The notes below the pieces were generated by a model, which did not search any database, was not told where the DNA came from, and saw only the letters and a program-made list of their open reading frames with translations. From assembly GCF_001477625.1 (NCBI RefSeq), contig NZ_CP013692.1, positions 2,294,001-2,358,000 on the forward strand: a stretch of DNA of 64,000 bases, written 5' to 3'. Of the stretch, positions 9,410 to 17,763 are shown piece after piece. Origin of the DNA: Paucibacter sp. KCTC 42545 (GTDB lineage: Bacteria > Pseudomonadota > Gammaproteobacteria > Burkholderiales > Burkholderiaceae_C). Every line of letters begins with the position of its first letter. Position 1 is the first letter of the stretch. The translations under genes and the position numbers were made by a program.

Positions 9410-10764
9410 GCCTGCGCCTGTCGACGCGCCAAGCGCAGCAAGGCCAGCGCGGCCAGCACGCAGCACAGCCCTCCCAGGCCCATGATCCAGCGCGTCGACA
9501 ACAATGAGATCAAGCCACCCGCCAGCGCCACCGTGACGTTGGCAATGCAGAAAATGGTGGACAGCAAGCCCATCACCCGACCCTGACCATAACTCGCAAA
9601 GCGCTCAGACACCCAGGCCGGCAAGACCGCGTTGTAAAGTGCCAGCGGCGCGCCCAGGGCGATGATGACGAACACGCCCAAATGCCCCGGCAAAACCGCC
9701 AGCAAGCTCAAGCCCAGCGCCGCGCACAGTGCCAACAGTGCCGCGCCTTGCAGTGCCCGGCCATGGCCGCCGCGACTGAACTTGCCGGCAAGCACCGAAG
9801 CCAAGGTCATGGTGGCGCATTGGGCGGCGGTGACCCAGGCGATGCCGCGGCTGTCCAGCCCCAAGTTTTCCACCATCCACAGTGGCGCGAATTCGTACAG
9901 AGCGTTGATGCCCATGGTGTAGAAAAGCTGCATCACGAACAAGGCCGCCAGCAGCTTGTCGCGAGCCAACAGGCCCAGCGCTTGCTGCGCCCACAAGTCC
10001 CGCCATGACCAAGGTGCGGCGGCCTGCGCACCCGCCGCAGCGGGTACCCACAAAGTCAGCACCGCCAGGCAAGGCAGCATGGCCAGACCAGCCAGCACAA
10101 AGGGAACGGCTTCACCCAGCGGCAGCGTCAGCCCACCCACCAAGGGGCCCAAGAGCCAGCCCATGTACAAGCAGGAATTCAACCAGGCAAACGCGCGGGT
10201 GCGGTCGATTTGCTGGTGCATATCCGCCAGCAAGGCCCGCGCCACAGCCACATTGCTTTCGGTCAGGCCGGTGACGAAGCGGGCCAACACAAAGAGCAGA
10301 TAGTCGCGTTGCGCCAGCGCCAAGGCACTCAGCAAATAGCTCACCAAGGTGGCGCTCAGCGTCACGGCCAACACAGCACGCCGGCCGTAGCGATCGGACA
10401 AGGGGCCGATGAACAAGCTGCCTAGCAAGATGCCCAGCGGATTGGCGGCCAAGGCCAGACCCATCAACAATTTGGGGTCCAGGCCGGCGAAATGGGTGAA
10501 GTTATCGACCGGCCCGCCGACAAAGATGGGCGCCAGGATCGGATAGGGCATGGACACGCCAATCGTGCTCATTAGCCCCAAAGCGCAGATCGCCAGCAAG
10601 ACCCACATGGGGTGTTTCAAAGGCGGCATGGCTGCGGCTGCGCAGGGTGCAGCAGGCGCACTGCTTGATGCTTCTGGCGAACTGGCGGATGTAGGCGCTG
10701 GCATGTGGGCGGATGAGGAAGCGGCCAGCTGGCCGGTGTGCGGCGGTGATTGCGTTGACGTCAT
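9406..10764 (-). CDS. MFS transporter (drug/metabolite efflux type)
   Basis: The 452-residue protein has about 12 hydrophobic segments. The conserved loop GPLSDRYGRRAVL between helices 2 and 3 is the MFS motif A, and FVTGLTESNVAVARALLADM resembles the region of TetA-like efflux pumps. The first 45 residues are a low-complexity Ala/Ser/Pro tail before the first helix, unusual for the family, so a later start at MPPLKHPMW is possible. It is first in an operon with the SufR-like regulator. The substrate is unknown. Confidence 0.88.
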   Translation of the reverse strand: MTSTQSPPHTGQLAASSSAHMPAPTSASSPEASSSAPAAPCAAAAMPPLKHPMWVLLAICALGLMSTIGVSMPYPILAPIFVGGPVDNFTHFAGLDPKLLMGLALAANPLGILLGSLFIGPLSDRYGRRAVLAVTLSATLVSYLLSALALAQRDYLLFVLARFVTGLTESNVAVARALLADMHQQIDRTRAFAWLNSCLYMGWLLGPLVGGLTLPLGEAVPFVLAGLAMLPCLAVLTLWVPAAAGAQAAAPWSWRDLWAQQALGLLARDKLLAALFVMQLFYTMGINALYEFAPLWMVENLGLDSRGIAWVTAAQCATMTLASVLAGKFSRGGHGRALQGAALLALCAALGLSLLAVLPGHLGVFVIIALGAPLALYNAVLPAWVSERFASYGQGRVMGLLSTIFCIANVTVALAGGLISLLSTRWIMGLGGLCCVLAALALLRLARRQAQA

Positions 10765-10789
10765 GCCGCCATCTTCGCAGGCCCGGATA

Positions 10790-10814
10790 GTTAATCAACT
10801 TTTTGTTGATTAAC
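10790..10814. promoter_or_regulatory. Perfect inverted repeat, candidate operator of the MFS/SufR-like operon
   Basis: GTTAATCAAC and GTTGATTAAC are perfect 10-bp arms separated by TTTTT. The element begins 25 bp upstream of the MFS start codon. The inner part CAAC-N5-GTTG is one base shorter than the CAAC-N6-GTTG operator I recall for cyanobacterial SufR, which fits the nature of the regulator encoded in the operon. With a T5 spacer it could also form an RNA hairpin, but no gene ends here. Confidence 0.7.
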
Positions 10815-10929
10815 CCCATGCAAGTCAGGCCCAAGAGGCATGCCAAAGAAGCAAGCCGCGGAGAGGCACAATGCGGCGCTTGGTGTTCAGTTCACCACCC
10901 AATCCGCCCCAAGCTCCCCTCTTATTGCC

Positions 10930-11412
10930 ATGCCATTTCGCAGTGTCACCCTTGCCCCCGCCCTGACCGTGAGCGGACAACTCTGGTTGCAATCCATGCC
11001 CGGCCGGCTGGAATCTTGGGGGGCCTTTCTGGATGAGGCCAGGCTGCGCCAGCTCAATCTGGTGGTGTGCCTGAACCCTCTGGAAGAGGTGGCGCAGCTC
11101 TCGCCCAGCTATCACAAAGCCATCGCCGAAGGGCGCTTGCCTTTTCGATGGCAGCACCTGCCGATGCGCGATTTCGGCCTAGGCGCCGACCCGGCCGCAT
11201 TCACCCAAGGCGTCGAGCAAATCGCCCACAGCATGCGCCTGGGCGAGCAAGTGCTGCTGCATTGCGCGGCAGGCATTGGCCGCACCGGCACGGTGGCCGC
11301 TTGCGTCCTCAAGCATTTGGGCCTGAGCACTGAACAGGCGCTGGCTGCCGTTCGGGCAGCCGGCTCCAACCCGCAGTCGGCGCTGCAGTCCGGTTGGATC
11401 GACCGGTTCTAA
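10930..11412 (+). CDS. Protein-tyrosine/dual-specificity phosphatase family protein
   Basis: The signature HCAAGIGRTG (catalytic Cys112 and Arg118 when numbered from the ATG at 10930) is the Cys-x5-Arg P-loop of tyrosine and dual-specificity phosphatases. The preceding PMRDFGLGAD segment supplies the WPD-like general-acid Asp. The frame extends to 10840, but the 160-residue version beginning MPFRSVTLAP is the usual size, and the extra 30 residues look non-conserved. The rluA-like gene begins two bases after its stop. The cellular substrate is unknown. Confidence 0.85.
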   Translation: MPFRSVTLAPALTVSGQLWLQSMPGRLESWGAFLDEARLRQLNLVVCLNPLEEVAQLSPSYHKAIAEGRLPFRWQHLPMRDFGLGADPAAFTQGVEQIAHSMRLGEQVLLHCAAGIGRTGTVAACVLKHLGLSTEQALAAVRAAGSNPQSALQSGWIDRF

Positions 11413-11413
11413 A

Positions 11414-12013
11414 TTGCAGATTCTTTTCGTCAACGAACAACTGCTGCTGATCAACAAGCCCAGCGGCCTGCTGTCGGTGCCCGGCCGGGGTGAGGACAAG
11501 CAGGACTGCGCCATCCACCGCGCGCAGGCGCAGTACCCCGATGCCTTGATCGTGCACCGCCTGGACATGGCCACCTCGGGCCTCTTGCTGATGGCGCGCG
11601 GGGCCGAGATGCAGCGCCGCCTGAGCATGGACTTCGCCGCCCGCAAGGTGCACAAGCGCTACATCGCCTTGGTGACGGGCCGGCTTGCCGCAGAGCCTGA
11701 GTGGCAGGAAGTCAATCTGCCCCTGCTGACCGACTGGCCCAATCGCCCACGCCAGAAAATCGATTTCGAGACCGGCAAGCCCTCGCTGACCCGCTACCGG
11801 GTGCTGAGCGCCAACGAGGCGCAAAGCCGCGTCGAGTTGGAGCCTGTCACCGGCCGCACCCATCAATTACGCGTGCACATGCTGGCCCTGGGCCACCCCA
11901 TCGTTGGCGACGCCCTCTACGGCCAAGCCACCGGCGGCGCCATGTGTTTGCATGCCTGCTCACTCAGCTTGCCCGAACTGGGCCTGCACTTTGACTGCCC
12001 ACCGGAGTTCTGA
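11414..12013 (+). CDS. RluA-family RNA pseudouridine synthase
   Basis: The 199-residue protein contains the RluA motif HRLDMATSGLLL with the catalytic Asp, then KRYIALVTG, GRTHQLRVHM and HPIVGDALYG, all in the expected order. There is no N-terminal S4 domain, and the length resembles E. coli RluA, which modifies 23S rRNA U746 and tRNA U32. The chosen start is TTG directly behind the phosphatase stop codon (2-nt spacing), because there is no ATG before the conserved VNEQLLLINKPSGLL segment. Target assignment is by family only. Confidence 0.88.
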   Translation: MQILFVNEQLLLINKPSGLLSVPGRGEDKQDCAIHRAQAQYPDALIVHRLDMATSGLLLMARGAEMQRRLSMDFAARKVHKRYIALVTGRLAAEPEWQEVNLPLLTDWPNRPRQKIDFETGKPSLTRYRVLSANEAQSRVELEPVTGRTHQLRVHMLALGHPIVGDALYGQATGGAMCLHACSLSLPELGLHFDCPPEF

Positions 12014-12016
12014 ACC

Positions 12017-12667
12017 ATGACCCTGCCTACGCCAATTCCAAACCACCCGGCTGCCCGCCACTCCCCGGCCGCCGAACGCAATCAAACGCCCATCGGCGAA
12101 GCGCTGCTGCGCCTGCTGCCGCCCACCGGCCTGGCGCTGGAAATCGCCAGCGGCAGTGGCCAGCATGCAGCGCATTTCAGCGCCCTGCTGCCGGGCTGGC
12201 TCTGGCAGACCTCCGATCCAGACGCGCAAGCCTTGGCCTCCATCACCGCCTGGAATCCCACAGGCTTGCCGCCGCTGCAGCTGGATGTCTGCCAACCCGA
12301 CTGGGCGCTACCCGCCAGCCACCAAAGCCTGGACCTGGTGTTCTGCGCCAATATGCTGCACATCTCTCCCTGGGCCAGCTGCCAGGGCTTGATGCAAGGA
12401 GCAGGCCGCCACTTGAAAGCGGGCGGCCTGCTGGTGGTCTACGGCCCCTTCATCCTCAGCGATCAAGACACCGCCCCCAGCAATCTGGCTTTTGACGCCG
12501 ACCTGCGCGCGCGTGATGCCCGCTGGGGCTTGCGCGAGTTGGATGCGGTCAAGGCCGAAGCCCTTGAAGCTGGGCTTGAATTGCACGACATCCAGGCCAT
12601 GCCGGCCAATAATCTGCTGCTGGTGTTCAGCCGCCAGCCCAGTAACCCGAAGAAAGCACAAGCATGA
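12017..12667 (+). CDS. DUF938 SAM-dependent methyltransferase-like protein
   Basis: The protein has 216 residues. The N-terminal RNQTPIGEALLRLLP is followed by the SAM-binding glycine-rich loop ALEIASGSGQHAAHFSALLP and an acidic residue at the end of strand 2 (TSDPD). Further on, LVFCANMLHISPWA matches the DUF938 family. It starts 3 nt after the pseudouridine synthase stop and overlaps the SDR gene by 4 nt, so it sits in a compact operon. The methyl acceptor is not known. Confidence 0.87.
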   Translation: MTLPTPIPNHPAARHSPAAERNQTPIGEALLRLLPPTGLALEIASGSGQHAAHFSALLPGWLWQTSDPDAQALASITAWNPTGLPPLQLDVCQPDWALPASHQSLDLVFCANMLHISPWASCQGLMQGAGRHLKAGGLLVVYGPFILSDQDTAPSNLAFDADLRARDARWGLRELDAVKAEALEAGLELHDIQAMPANNLLLVFSRQPSNPKKAQA

Positions 12668-13434
12668 CAAGCCAGCCTCAAACCGCGCTCTACATCGTTA
12701 CCGGCAGTTCGCGCGGCATGGGCGAAGCGATTGCGCGCCAATTGCTGGCCCCCGGCCATCTGGTGATTGGCATCGCCCGCAAGCGCAGTGCGGCTCTGCA
12801 GGAACTCGCCCTCGCGCAGGGCCTGGCGCTGGAACAGTGGGAGCTGGATTTGAATCAGCCCTTGGCGGCGGCCCAGCATTTGCAGGCCTGGCTGCAAGCG
12901 CAAGACCCGGCCCGCTTTTCTGAAGCCACCCTGATCAATAACGCCGGCGTAGTCGCTACGCCCGGACCGGTGGACGAGGCCAGCCTGGAAGAACTATCGA
13001 ATGCCTTGCGCGTCGGTCTGGAAGCCTGCTTGCTGCTGAGTAGCGCTTTCCTGCGAGCCACCACCCAGCTGGGCGCGGCGCGGCGCATTCTCAATATCTC
13101 CTCGGGCCTGGGGCGCCGCGCCATGGCTGGCTCGGCCTCTTACTGCGCCGCCAAGGCGGGCATGGACAATTTGTCGCGCGCCATGGCCCTGGATGAAGCC
13201 GCCAAGCCGGCCGGCGCGCGCATCGTTTCACTGGCGCCCGGCATCATCGACACCGATATGCAAGTGGCCTTGCGCAGCGGCGACCCGGCCAAGTTCCCCG
13301 ATGTGGCGGTGTTCGCCAATTTCAAGGCCAGCGGGCAGTTGATGAGCCCCGAGCAAGCTGCGGCAAAGGTTTTGACCATGCTGCAGCGCGAGGATTTCGG
13401 CAGCCAAGTGCTGGCCGATGTGCGAGAGGCGTGA
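12664..13434 (+). CDS. Short-chain dehydrogenase/reductase (SDR)
   Basis: The 256-residue protein has the cofactor motif VTGSSRGMGEAIA (TGxxxGxG), the NNAGV motif, Ser in NISSGLG and the YCAAKAG catalytic Tyr-x3-Lys. The Arg after the first Gly-x-x and the RKR that follows strand 2 suggest NADP(H). The layout resembles sepiapterin/benzil reductase-like SDRs, but substrate cannot be read from the sequence. It is the last gene of the phosphatase-RluA-DUF938-SDR operon, with an ATGA overlap upstream. Confidence 0.9.
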   Translation: MTSQPQTALYIVTGSSRGMGEAIARQLLAPGHLVIGIARKRSAALQELALAQGLALEQWELDLNQPLAAAQHLQAWLQAQDPARFSEATLINNAGVVATPGPVDEASLEELSNALRVGLEACLLLSSAFLRATTQLGAARRILNISSGLGRRAMAGSASYCAAKAGMDNLSRAMALDEAAKPAGARIVSLAPGIIDTDMQVALRSGDPAKFPDVAVFANFKASGQLMSPEQAAAKVLTMLQREDFGSQVLADVREA

Positions 13435-13624
13435 ACAGGTGTGAGCAACTTTGCAATTTTTTACGCAAAGGGCGCGCACCGAACAAAGCGAGCTTGAAGA
13501 AGGCTACCCTAGGCCCCACCTTGTGTCAGCGGGCTTTTCTGACCTGAGCCAGCAAGGCCAACGCCGGCCGGCATCCAGCCCATTTCAGCCCATATTCAGC
13601 CCAAGACGGCTTTGAGGAGATTTT

Positions 13625-14605
13625 GTGAAACGTGTTGTTCTGTCTGCACTGATTGCGGTTTGCGCCCTTGGCGTGGCCTCGTTTGACGCCCATGCCAAGC
13701 GCTTGGGTGGCGGCGGCTCCTCGGGCATGAAACGTGCCACCCCGACCCAGCCTCACGACGCCAGCAAGGGCGCCCCGGCCCAGCAAGCCACACCGGCTCC
13801 GCAGCAAGCGGCCCCGGCCGCCCCCGGCGCTCCGGCAGCCGCTGCTGCCGCCAAGCCCAAGAGCAGCTGGATGGGCCCGCTCGCCGGCCTGGCTGCCGGT
13901 CTGGGCATCGCCGCCTTGGCCAGCCACTTCGGCATGGGCGGCGCGCTCGCCAATATGATGACTATGTTGCTGCTGGCCGGCGCGGCCTTTTTCCTGATCC
14001 GCTTCTTGATGCGCAAATTCGCCACGCCCAAGCCTGATGGTCAGGGCATGCAGTTTGCCGGTGCTGGCGCGCCCTTCCAGCCTTCGCCAGCGCCTGTGCA
14101 GCCAGCAGCCTCACAGCCGACACCTTTGCAAGCCGCCCCGGTGCAGCCCAGCCAAACCGCTTTCACCGGCAGCTCCGTTGCCCCAGCGGCGACGGCTGCC
14201 GCTACAGCAACGGCCCCTGTCGCCCCTGCCCTGAACGATGGCTTTGACACCGCTGGTTTCGAGCAGCTGGCCAAACGCGTCTTCATCCGCCTGCAGGCCG
14301 CCAACGACAGCGGCGATCAAACCGATCTGCGACGCTTCACCACGCCCGAGATGTTCGGTGTGGTGCAACAAGAATTGCTGGACCGCAAGGGCGCCGCGCA
14401 ACGCACGGACGTGCTGCAACTCGATGCCCAGGTGATCGAGCGCGCCCAAGAGAATGGCCAGCAAATTGTCAGCGTGCGTTTCTGGGGCCTGATCCGCGAA
14501 CAAAGCGAAGCCGCTGCCGAGAACTTCGACGAGGTCTGGCACTTGGTTCGCCCGCTGGACGAAAGCCGCGAATGGGCCATCGCCGGGATTCAAGCCCGCG
14601 CCTGA
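13625..14605 (+). CDS. Tim44-like domain membrane-associated protein
   Basis: The gene starts with GTG preceded by a strong GAGGAGA ribosome binding site 5 nt upstream. The 326-residue product has a signal peptide (MKRVVLSALIAVCALGVASFDAHA), a Ser/Gly-rich then Ala/Pro-rich stretch, a pair of hydrophobic segments around residues 85-125 (MGPLAGLAAGLGIAALASHFG and MLLLAGAAFFLIRFLM), a second Ala/Pro linker, and a C-terminal Tim44-like domain (about 205-326). The domain includes FDTAGFEQLAKRVFIRLQAAND. Such proteins are widespread in beta-proteobacteria, and their role is unresolved. Confidence 0.88.
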   Translation: MKRVVLSALIAVCALGVASFDAHAKRLGGGGSSGMKRATPTQPHDASKGAPAQQATPAPQQAAPAAPGAPAAAAAAKPKSSWMGPLAGLAAGLGIAALASHFGMGGALANMMTMLLLAGAAFFLIRFLMRKFATPKPDGQGMQFAGAGAPFQPSPAPVQPAASQPTPLQAAPVQPSQTAFTGSSVAPAATAAATATAPVAPALNDGFDTAGFEQLAKRVFIRLQAANDSGDQTDLRRFTTPEMFGVVQQELLDRKGAAQRTDVLQLDAQVIERAQENGQQIVSVRFWGLIREQSEAAAENFDEVWHLVRPLDESREWAIAGIQARA

Positions 14606-14630
14606 TCTGCCACCGTTCACACGGACAGCA

Positions 14631-14656
14631 AAAAGCCCGCTAGCGCGGGCTTTTTT
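14631..14656 (+). terminator. Intrinsic terminator of the Tim44-like gene
   Basis: AGCCCGC and GCGGGCT arms with a TAGC loop are followed by a run of T's, and an A run precedes the first arm. It lies 26 nt downstream of the stop codon and may also work for the convergent EF-hand gene. Confidence 0.88.
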
Positions 14657-14700
14657 ATTGGCTGCGGCCGGCGGGCCGCTGAGTCATCAGCAAGCGCCAG

Positions 14701-15231
14701 TCAGGCGCCGCTCTTACCGGAACGCGCCACCGCCTCGTAGGCCTTGACGTCAGCGCTGGCCGAACGATTCACAGCCACATCGCCATCGAGTTGCGGCGCT
14801 GGAATGCTGGGATGCTTGAAGTCGTAGGCGCGAGCCTCCAAATTGCTGACCCGGCCGTCTTGGTTGGAATCGGCATCCTTGAAACGCTTCACCGAGCCGG
14901 TGGTGCTGGTGCTATCGACGGCGCTGGGCGCGGGGGCAGGTGCTGCATTGATGGCATTGGCCACGGCCGTTGACACCGGCGTCTCACTGAAGGCAGGCTC
15001 CGGCGGCGGCTTGCGCGGCTTAGCTGCTGGCTCGGCATCGGCCTGGGCAGCGCGGCGGGCACCTTCGCGGGAAATCTCCACCACGGCCGAGCCGGCATCT
15101 GCTGCACTCGCGGCAGCTGGGGCGGGCGCAGGCGGGCTCGCCTGCAGCTCTCGCCGTTTGCTGAGTTCTTCAAGTGCTGGCCGCTGGGCCAATCCGACGG
15201 AATCGGATGAATTCGATATTGATGCAATCAT
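14701..15231 (-). CDS. EF-hand-motif protein of unknown function, probably in the flagellar regulon
   Basis: The ATG at 15231 is chosen because GGAGG lies six bases upstream; the frame continues further but without a better site. The 176-residue product is rich in Ala and Pro, has no signal peptide, and contains one EF-hand loop, DADSNQDGRVSNLE, with Asp/Asn/Asp and a final Glu at the calcium-ligand positions. A second, degenerate Asp-rich stretch follows. A near-consensus sigma-28 promoter lies about 93 bp upstream. The segment VEISREGARRAAQ loosely recalls the VxLSxxA-type motif of FlgM and other flagellar export substrates; that comparison is weak. Function is unknown. Confidence 0.7.
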   Translation of the reverse strand: MIASISNSSDSVGLAQRPALEELSKRRELQASPPAPAPAAASAADAGSAVVEISREGARRAAQADAEPAAKPRKPPPEPAFSETPVSTAVANAINAAPAPAPSAVDSTSTTGSVKRFKDADSNQDGRVSNLEARAYDFKHPSIPAPQLDGDVAVNRSASADVKAYEAVARSGKSGA

Positions 15232-15323
15232 GGCAAACCTCCGCGAGGAAGACTTGACGAAGCCACCCAGAATTGAGCGCTCTAGACAAGAGAAGCGATC
15301 GAAAAAAGATGGTTCTCGCTCAG

Positions 15324-15350
15324 TTTTCGGCCGGACCACAGAAAACTTTA
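15324..15350 (-). promoter_or_regulatory. Sigma-28 (FliA) flagellar-type promoter
   Basis: On the minus strand TAAAGTTT (15350-15343) is followed by 11 nt and then GCCGAAAA (15331-15324). The enterobacterial FliA consensus is TAAAGTTT-N11-GCCGATAA, so only one position differs and the spacing is exact. It points at the EF-hand gene, giving a leader of about 85 nt. Confidence 0.85.
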
Positions 15351-15439
15351 GTCGCACTGAGTCAGCCGACACCGCCATTGTGCCTCGCTTGCCGGTCAAT
15401 CCCAAACATCGAGGCTGTTTGGGGCCTTGACAGCTGGCC

Positions 15440-16429
15440 TCAACCCAACAGATTTGCCAGGGTCAGCAAGGCCAGCAAGAGCATCCAAAGCACAACCGAC
15501 CGCCAGATCAGGCCGACCACGCTTTGCAAATGGCCCAGTTGGGGAATCTGGCCAGGGGTGGAGCCGTCAGCCCCGGTGGCATCAGCATCCACGCCGGAGC
15601 TGAAGGTCTTGCTGCGGTCCGGCGTCACGCCCGGGGCGGCCACGCCACCGAGTTGCAAACCCAGCGCACCGGCCGCCGAGGCCAAGATGATGCCTTCATT
15701 GGGGTGCAGCCACAGCCGGGCATCGCGTCGCCAGCCGTTCACCGCCTCCTCGAAATTGCCCACGATGGTGAAGCCTGCAGCGGTAAAACGGGCCGGCATA
15801 TAGTCGATCAAACCGAACAAGCGGCGCGAGAGCTGCATCAGGCGCTCATTGGTAGGCGCATCCAGGGTACGGCTCTTAAACGCCCAGTAGCGCCCGGCAA
15901 ACTCGGCCATGCGGTAGAGCACCGCGCCGGCCGGGCCCAGACCCAGGGTCGAGAACAAGATGAAGCAGAAGAACACGCCAAAGACATGGCGGTGCGCAGC
16001 CAACAACGAATGCTCGATGGCATGGCGGACGAGTTCGGTGCGAGGCAACTCGCTGGCATCGAGATGGCGCCACTCCGACAACAAGCGGCGCGCCTCGTTG
16101 TCGTCAGCGCGCTCCAGCGCATCGCGGATATCAGTGAAGTAGTGGCTGAACTGGCGAAAGCCCAGGGTCAGATACAAGACCGCCACATCCAGTGCCAGAG
16201 CCAAGAGCAAGCTGAAATGGCGCACCGCTAGATACACGATGGCCACGGCCAATGCCGGGCCCAGCACGGTGATGGCCCAGACGATGGTGGAGTGATGTTC
16301 GCGCCCGGCATCGAAGTTTCTGCCGGTCCAGCGGACCCAGCCGATCACGGCGCGGTGGATGCCATTGCCATGGCGAAGGGGTTTGAGCTGTTCACACAGC
16401 AAAGCCAAAAGGACCGCGAAGAAGTTCAT
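15440..16429 (-). CDS. CobD/CbiB-family membrane protein
   Basis: The start at 16429 gives MNFFAVLLALLCEQLKPL, a typical beginning of this family; upstream in-frame sequence is not conserved-looking. The 329-residue protein has hydrophobic segments near the N-terminus, in the middle (VFGVFFCFILFSTLGLGPAGAVLYR) and at the C-terminus (VLWMLLLALLTLANLL). The motif ERADDNEARRLLSEW and the GPAGAVLYRM region match the CobD/CbiB/AmpE superfamily. No other cobalamin gene is present, and in Burkholderiales this paralogue is usually annotated only as CobD/CbiB-family, so adenosylcobinamide-phosphate synthase activity should not be assumed. It shares direction and close spacing with the Nudix gene upstream. 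Confidence 0.75.
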   Translation of the reverse strand: MNFFAVLLALLCEQLKPLRHGNGIHRAVIGWVRWTGRNFDAGREHHSTIVWAITVLGPALAVAIVYLAVRHFSLLLALALDVAVLYLTLGFRQFSHYFTDIRDALERADDNEARRLLSEWRHLDASELPRTELVRHAIEHSLLAAHRHVFGVFFCFILFSTLGLGPAGAVLYRMAEFAGRYWAFKSRTLDAPTNERLMQLSRRLFGLIDYMPARFTAAGFTIVGNFEEAVNGWRRDARLWLHPNEGIILASAAGALGLQLGGVAAPGVTPDRSKTFSSGVDADATGADGSTPGQIPQLGHLQSVVGLIWRSVVLWMLLLALLTLANLLG

Positions 16430-16457
16430 GGCCGGAGATGATAGCGGGCGCTTCGCC

Positions 16458-17153
16458 TCATGCCGAAAGCAAGCGGTAGAAGTTGCGCAAGATCGCCGCG
16501 GTGGCGCCCCAAATAAAGTACGGCGACGGCTCGGTTTGAGCACCCGCGGGCGTCCAAGGCATCGAGTAGAAATGGCGCTCGCCGCCATCGAACACAAAGC
16601 GGTGGCGTTGATGCTGGGCCGGCGTCATCAAAAAGCTCAAGGGCACTTCAAAGGCCTCGGCTACTTCAAACGCATCCAATTGCAGCTCGAAGCCGGGCCG
16701 CACCAGGGCCACAACGGGGTGAACCTGGAAGGAGGTCACCGTCGCGTAAATGGGCAACTGGCCGATGACCTCGATGTAGTCGGCGCCCAAGCCGATCTCT
16801 TCCTTGGTTTCGCGCAAGGCTGCGGCTTCAGGCGAGGCATCGCCTGGCTCCATGCGCCCACCCGGAAAGCTGATCTGGCCGGCATGCGAACGCAAATGCT
16901 CGGTGCGGCGCGTCAGCAACACTTGCACGCCCTCCTCGCGCATCACTAGGGGAATCAAGACCGCGGCATTGGCGGGCGGGCGGGCATCCAAGCTGCCACC
17001 ATCCCCCTTGAATTCAGGCTGCCAGAGCGGCGGCGCGGCCAGACGTTCACGCAGGGCCGCAGGGCGCAGGCGAGCCGCTTCAACGGCCGGTAAATGGCTG
17101 TCAAAGCCCAGCGCGGGCACGGCTTGCGGATTCAGCAAAGGGGGTCGGGACAT
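16458..17153 (-). CDS. Nudix hydrolase, CoA pyrophosphatase type (NudL-like)
   Basis: The 231-residue protein contains a full Nudix box, GGRMEPGDASPEAAALRETKEEIGL (Gly-x5-Glu-x7-Arg-Glu-x2-Glu-Glu-x-Gly), within GQISFPGGR, which is typical of the CoA pyrophosphatase subgroup. It cleaves CoA or related pyrophosphates to phosphopantetheine derivatives and 3',5'-ADP in characterised members. It follows the rplS terminator and precedes the CobD-like gene by 28 nt. Confidence 0.88.
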   Translation of the reverse strand: MSRPPLLNPQAVPALGFDSHLPAVEAARLRPAALRERLAAPPLWQPEFKGDGGSLDARPPANAAVLIPLVMREEGVQVLLTRRTEHLRSHAGQISFPGGRMEPGDASPEAAALRETKEEIGLGADYIEVIGQLPIYATVTSFQVHPVVALVRPGFELQLDAFEVAEAFEVPLSFLMTPAQHQRHRFVFDGGERHFYSMPWTPAGAQTEPSPYFIWGATAAILRNFYRLLSA

Positions 17154-17175
17154 GCAAAAACCTCAGGCAAAGAAA

Positions 17176-17205
17176 AAACCGCCGGAAGCAAGCTTCGGGC
17201 GGTTT
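17176..17205 (-). terminator. Intrinsic terminator of the rpsP-rimM-trmD-rplS operon
   Basis: On the minus strand AACCGCC, one mismatch, then GAAGC pairs with GCTTC and GGCGGTT, followed by a run of T's. It lies 36 nt after the rplS stop codon and inside the short gap before the Nudix gene. Confidence 0.88.
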
Positions 17206-17240
17206 TCCCCTGGTTTGACTCGGGATCAAAGATCCGCGAT

Positions 17241-17594
17241 TCAGCCCAATTTTTCCTTGATACGAGCCGACTTGCCCGAACGATCGCGCAGGTAGTACAG
17301 CTTGGCGCGACGGACATCACCGCGGCGCTTGACTTCGATCGAAGCGATCAAAGGGCTGTACAGCTGGAACGTACGCTCAACGCCTTCGCCGTTCGAGATC
17401 TTGCGAACGATGAAGCTCGAATTCAGACCGCGATTGCGCTTGGCAATGACCACGCCTTCAAAAGCCTGCACGCGCTTGCGTGTGCCTTCAACGACGTTGA
17501 CGCTCACGATGACCGTGTCGCCAGGGCAGTAGACCGGGAAGGTCTTGTTCAGACGAGCAATTTCTTCTTGCTCAAGGGTTTGGATCAAGTCCAT
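17241..17594 (-). CDS. rplS: 50S ribosomal protein L19
   Basis: The 117-residue product begins [17 protein letters not shown] and contains [35 protein letters not shown] and [25 protein letters not shown], which is diagnostic of L19 at its usual length. L19 sits at the interface of the 30S and 50S subunits. It is the last gene of the conserved rpsP-rimM-trmD-rplS operon, with a GGAGAA-type ribosome binding site upstream and about 169 nt between it and trmD. Confidence 0.98.
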   Translation of the reverse strand: MDLIQTLEQEEIARLNKTFPVYCPGDTVIVSVNVVEGTRKRVQAFEGVVIAKRNRGLNSSFIVRKISNGEGVERTFQLYSPLIASIEVKRRGDVRRAKLYYLRDRSGKSARIKEKLG

Positions 17595-17763
17595 GGAGTT
17601 CTCCTAGTGATCATGGCGGCGCCGACCTTCGAACTCGTCAAAAGACGGCCAAAGTGACTAAAAAATTTGGCTGCGGCCCGCGCGGCTGGGTAAACAACCC
17701 CGCTTAGAACCTCAACCGATTCGGCCCACCAGAGGATCGAACAGCCTACTAGTATAGCGTGCA

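Noticed and set aside
10790..10814. Intrinsic terminator at the GTTAATCAAC inverted repeat
   Set aside because: No gene ends at this point on either strand; it lies just upstream of the MFS start codon, so an operator is more likely.
15440..16429. Cobalamin biosynthesis CbiB
   Set aside because: No other cobalamin genes are near and the family includes paralogues of unknown role; only the family assignment is kept.
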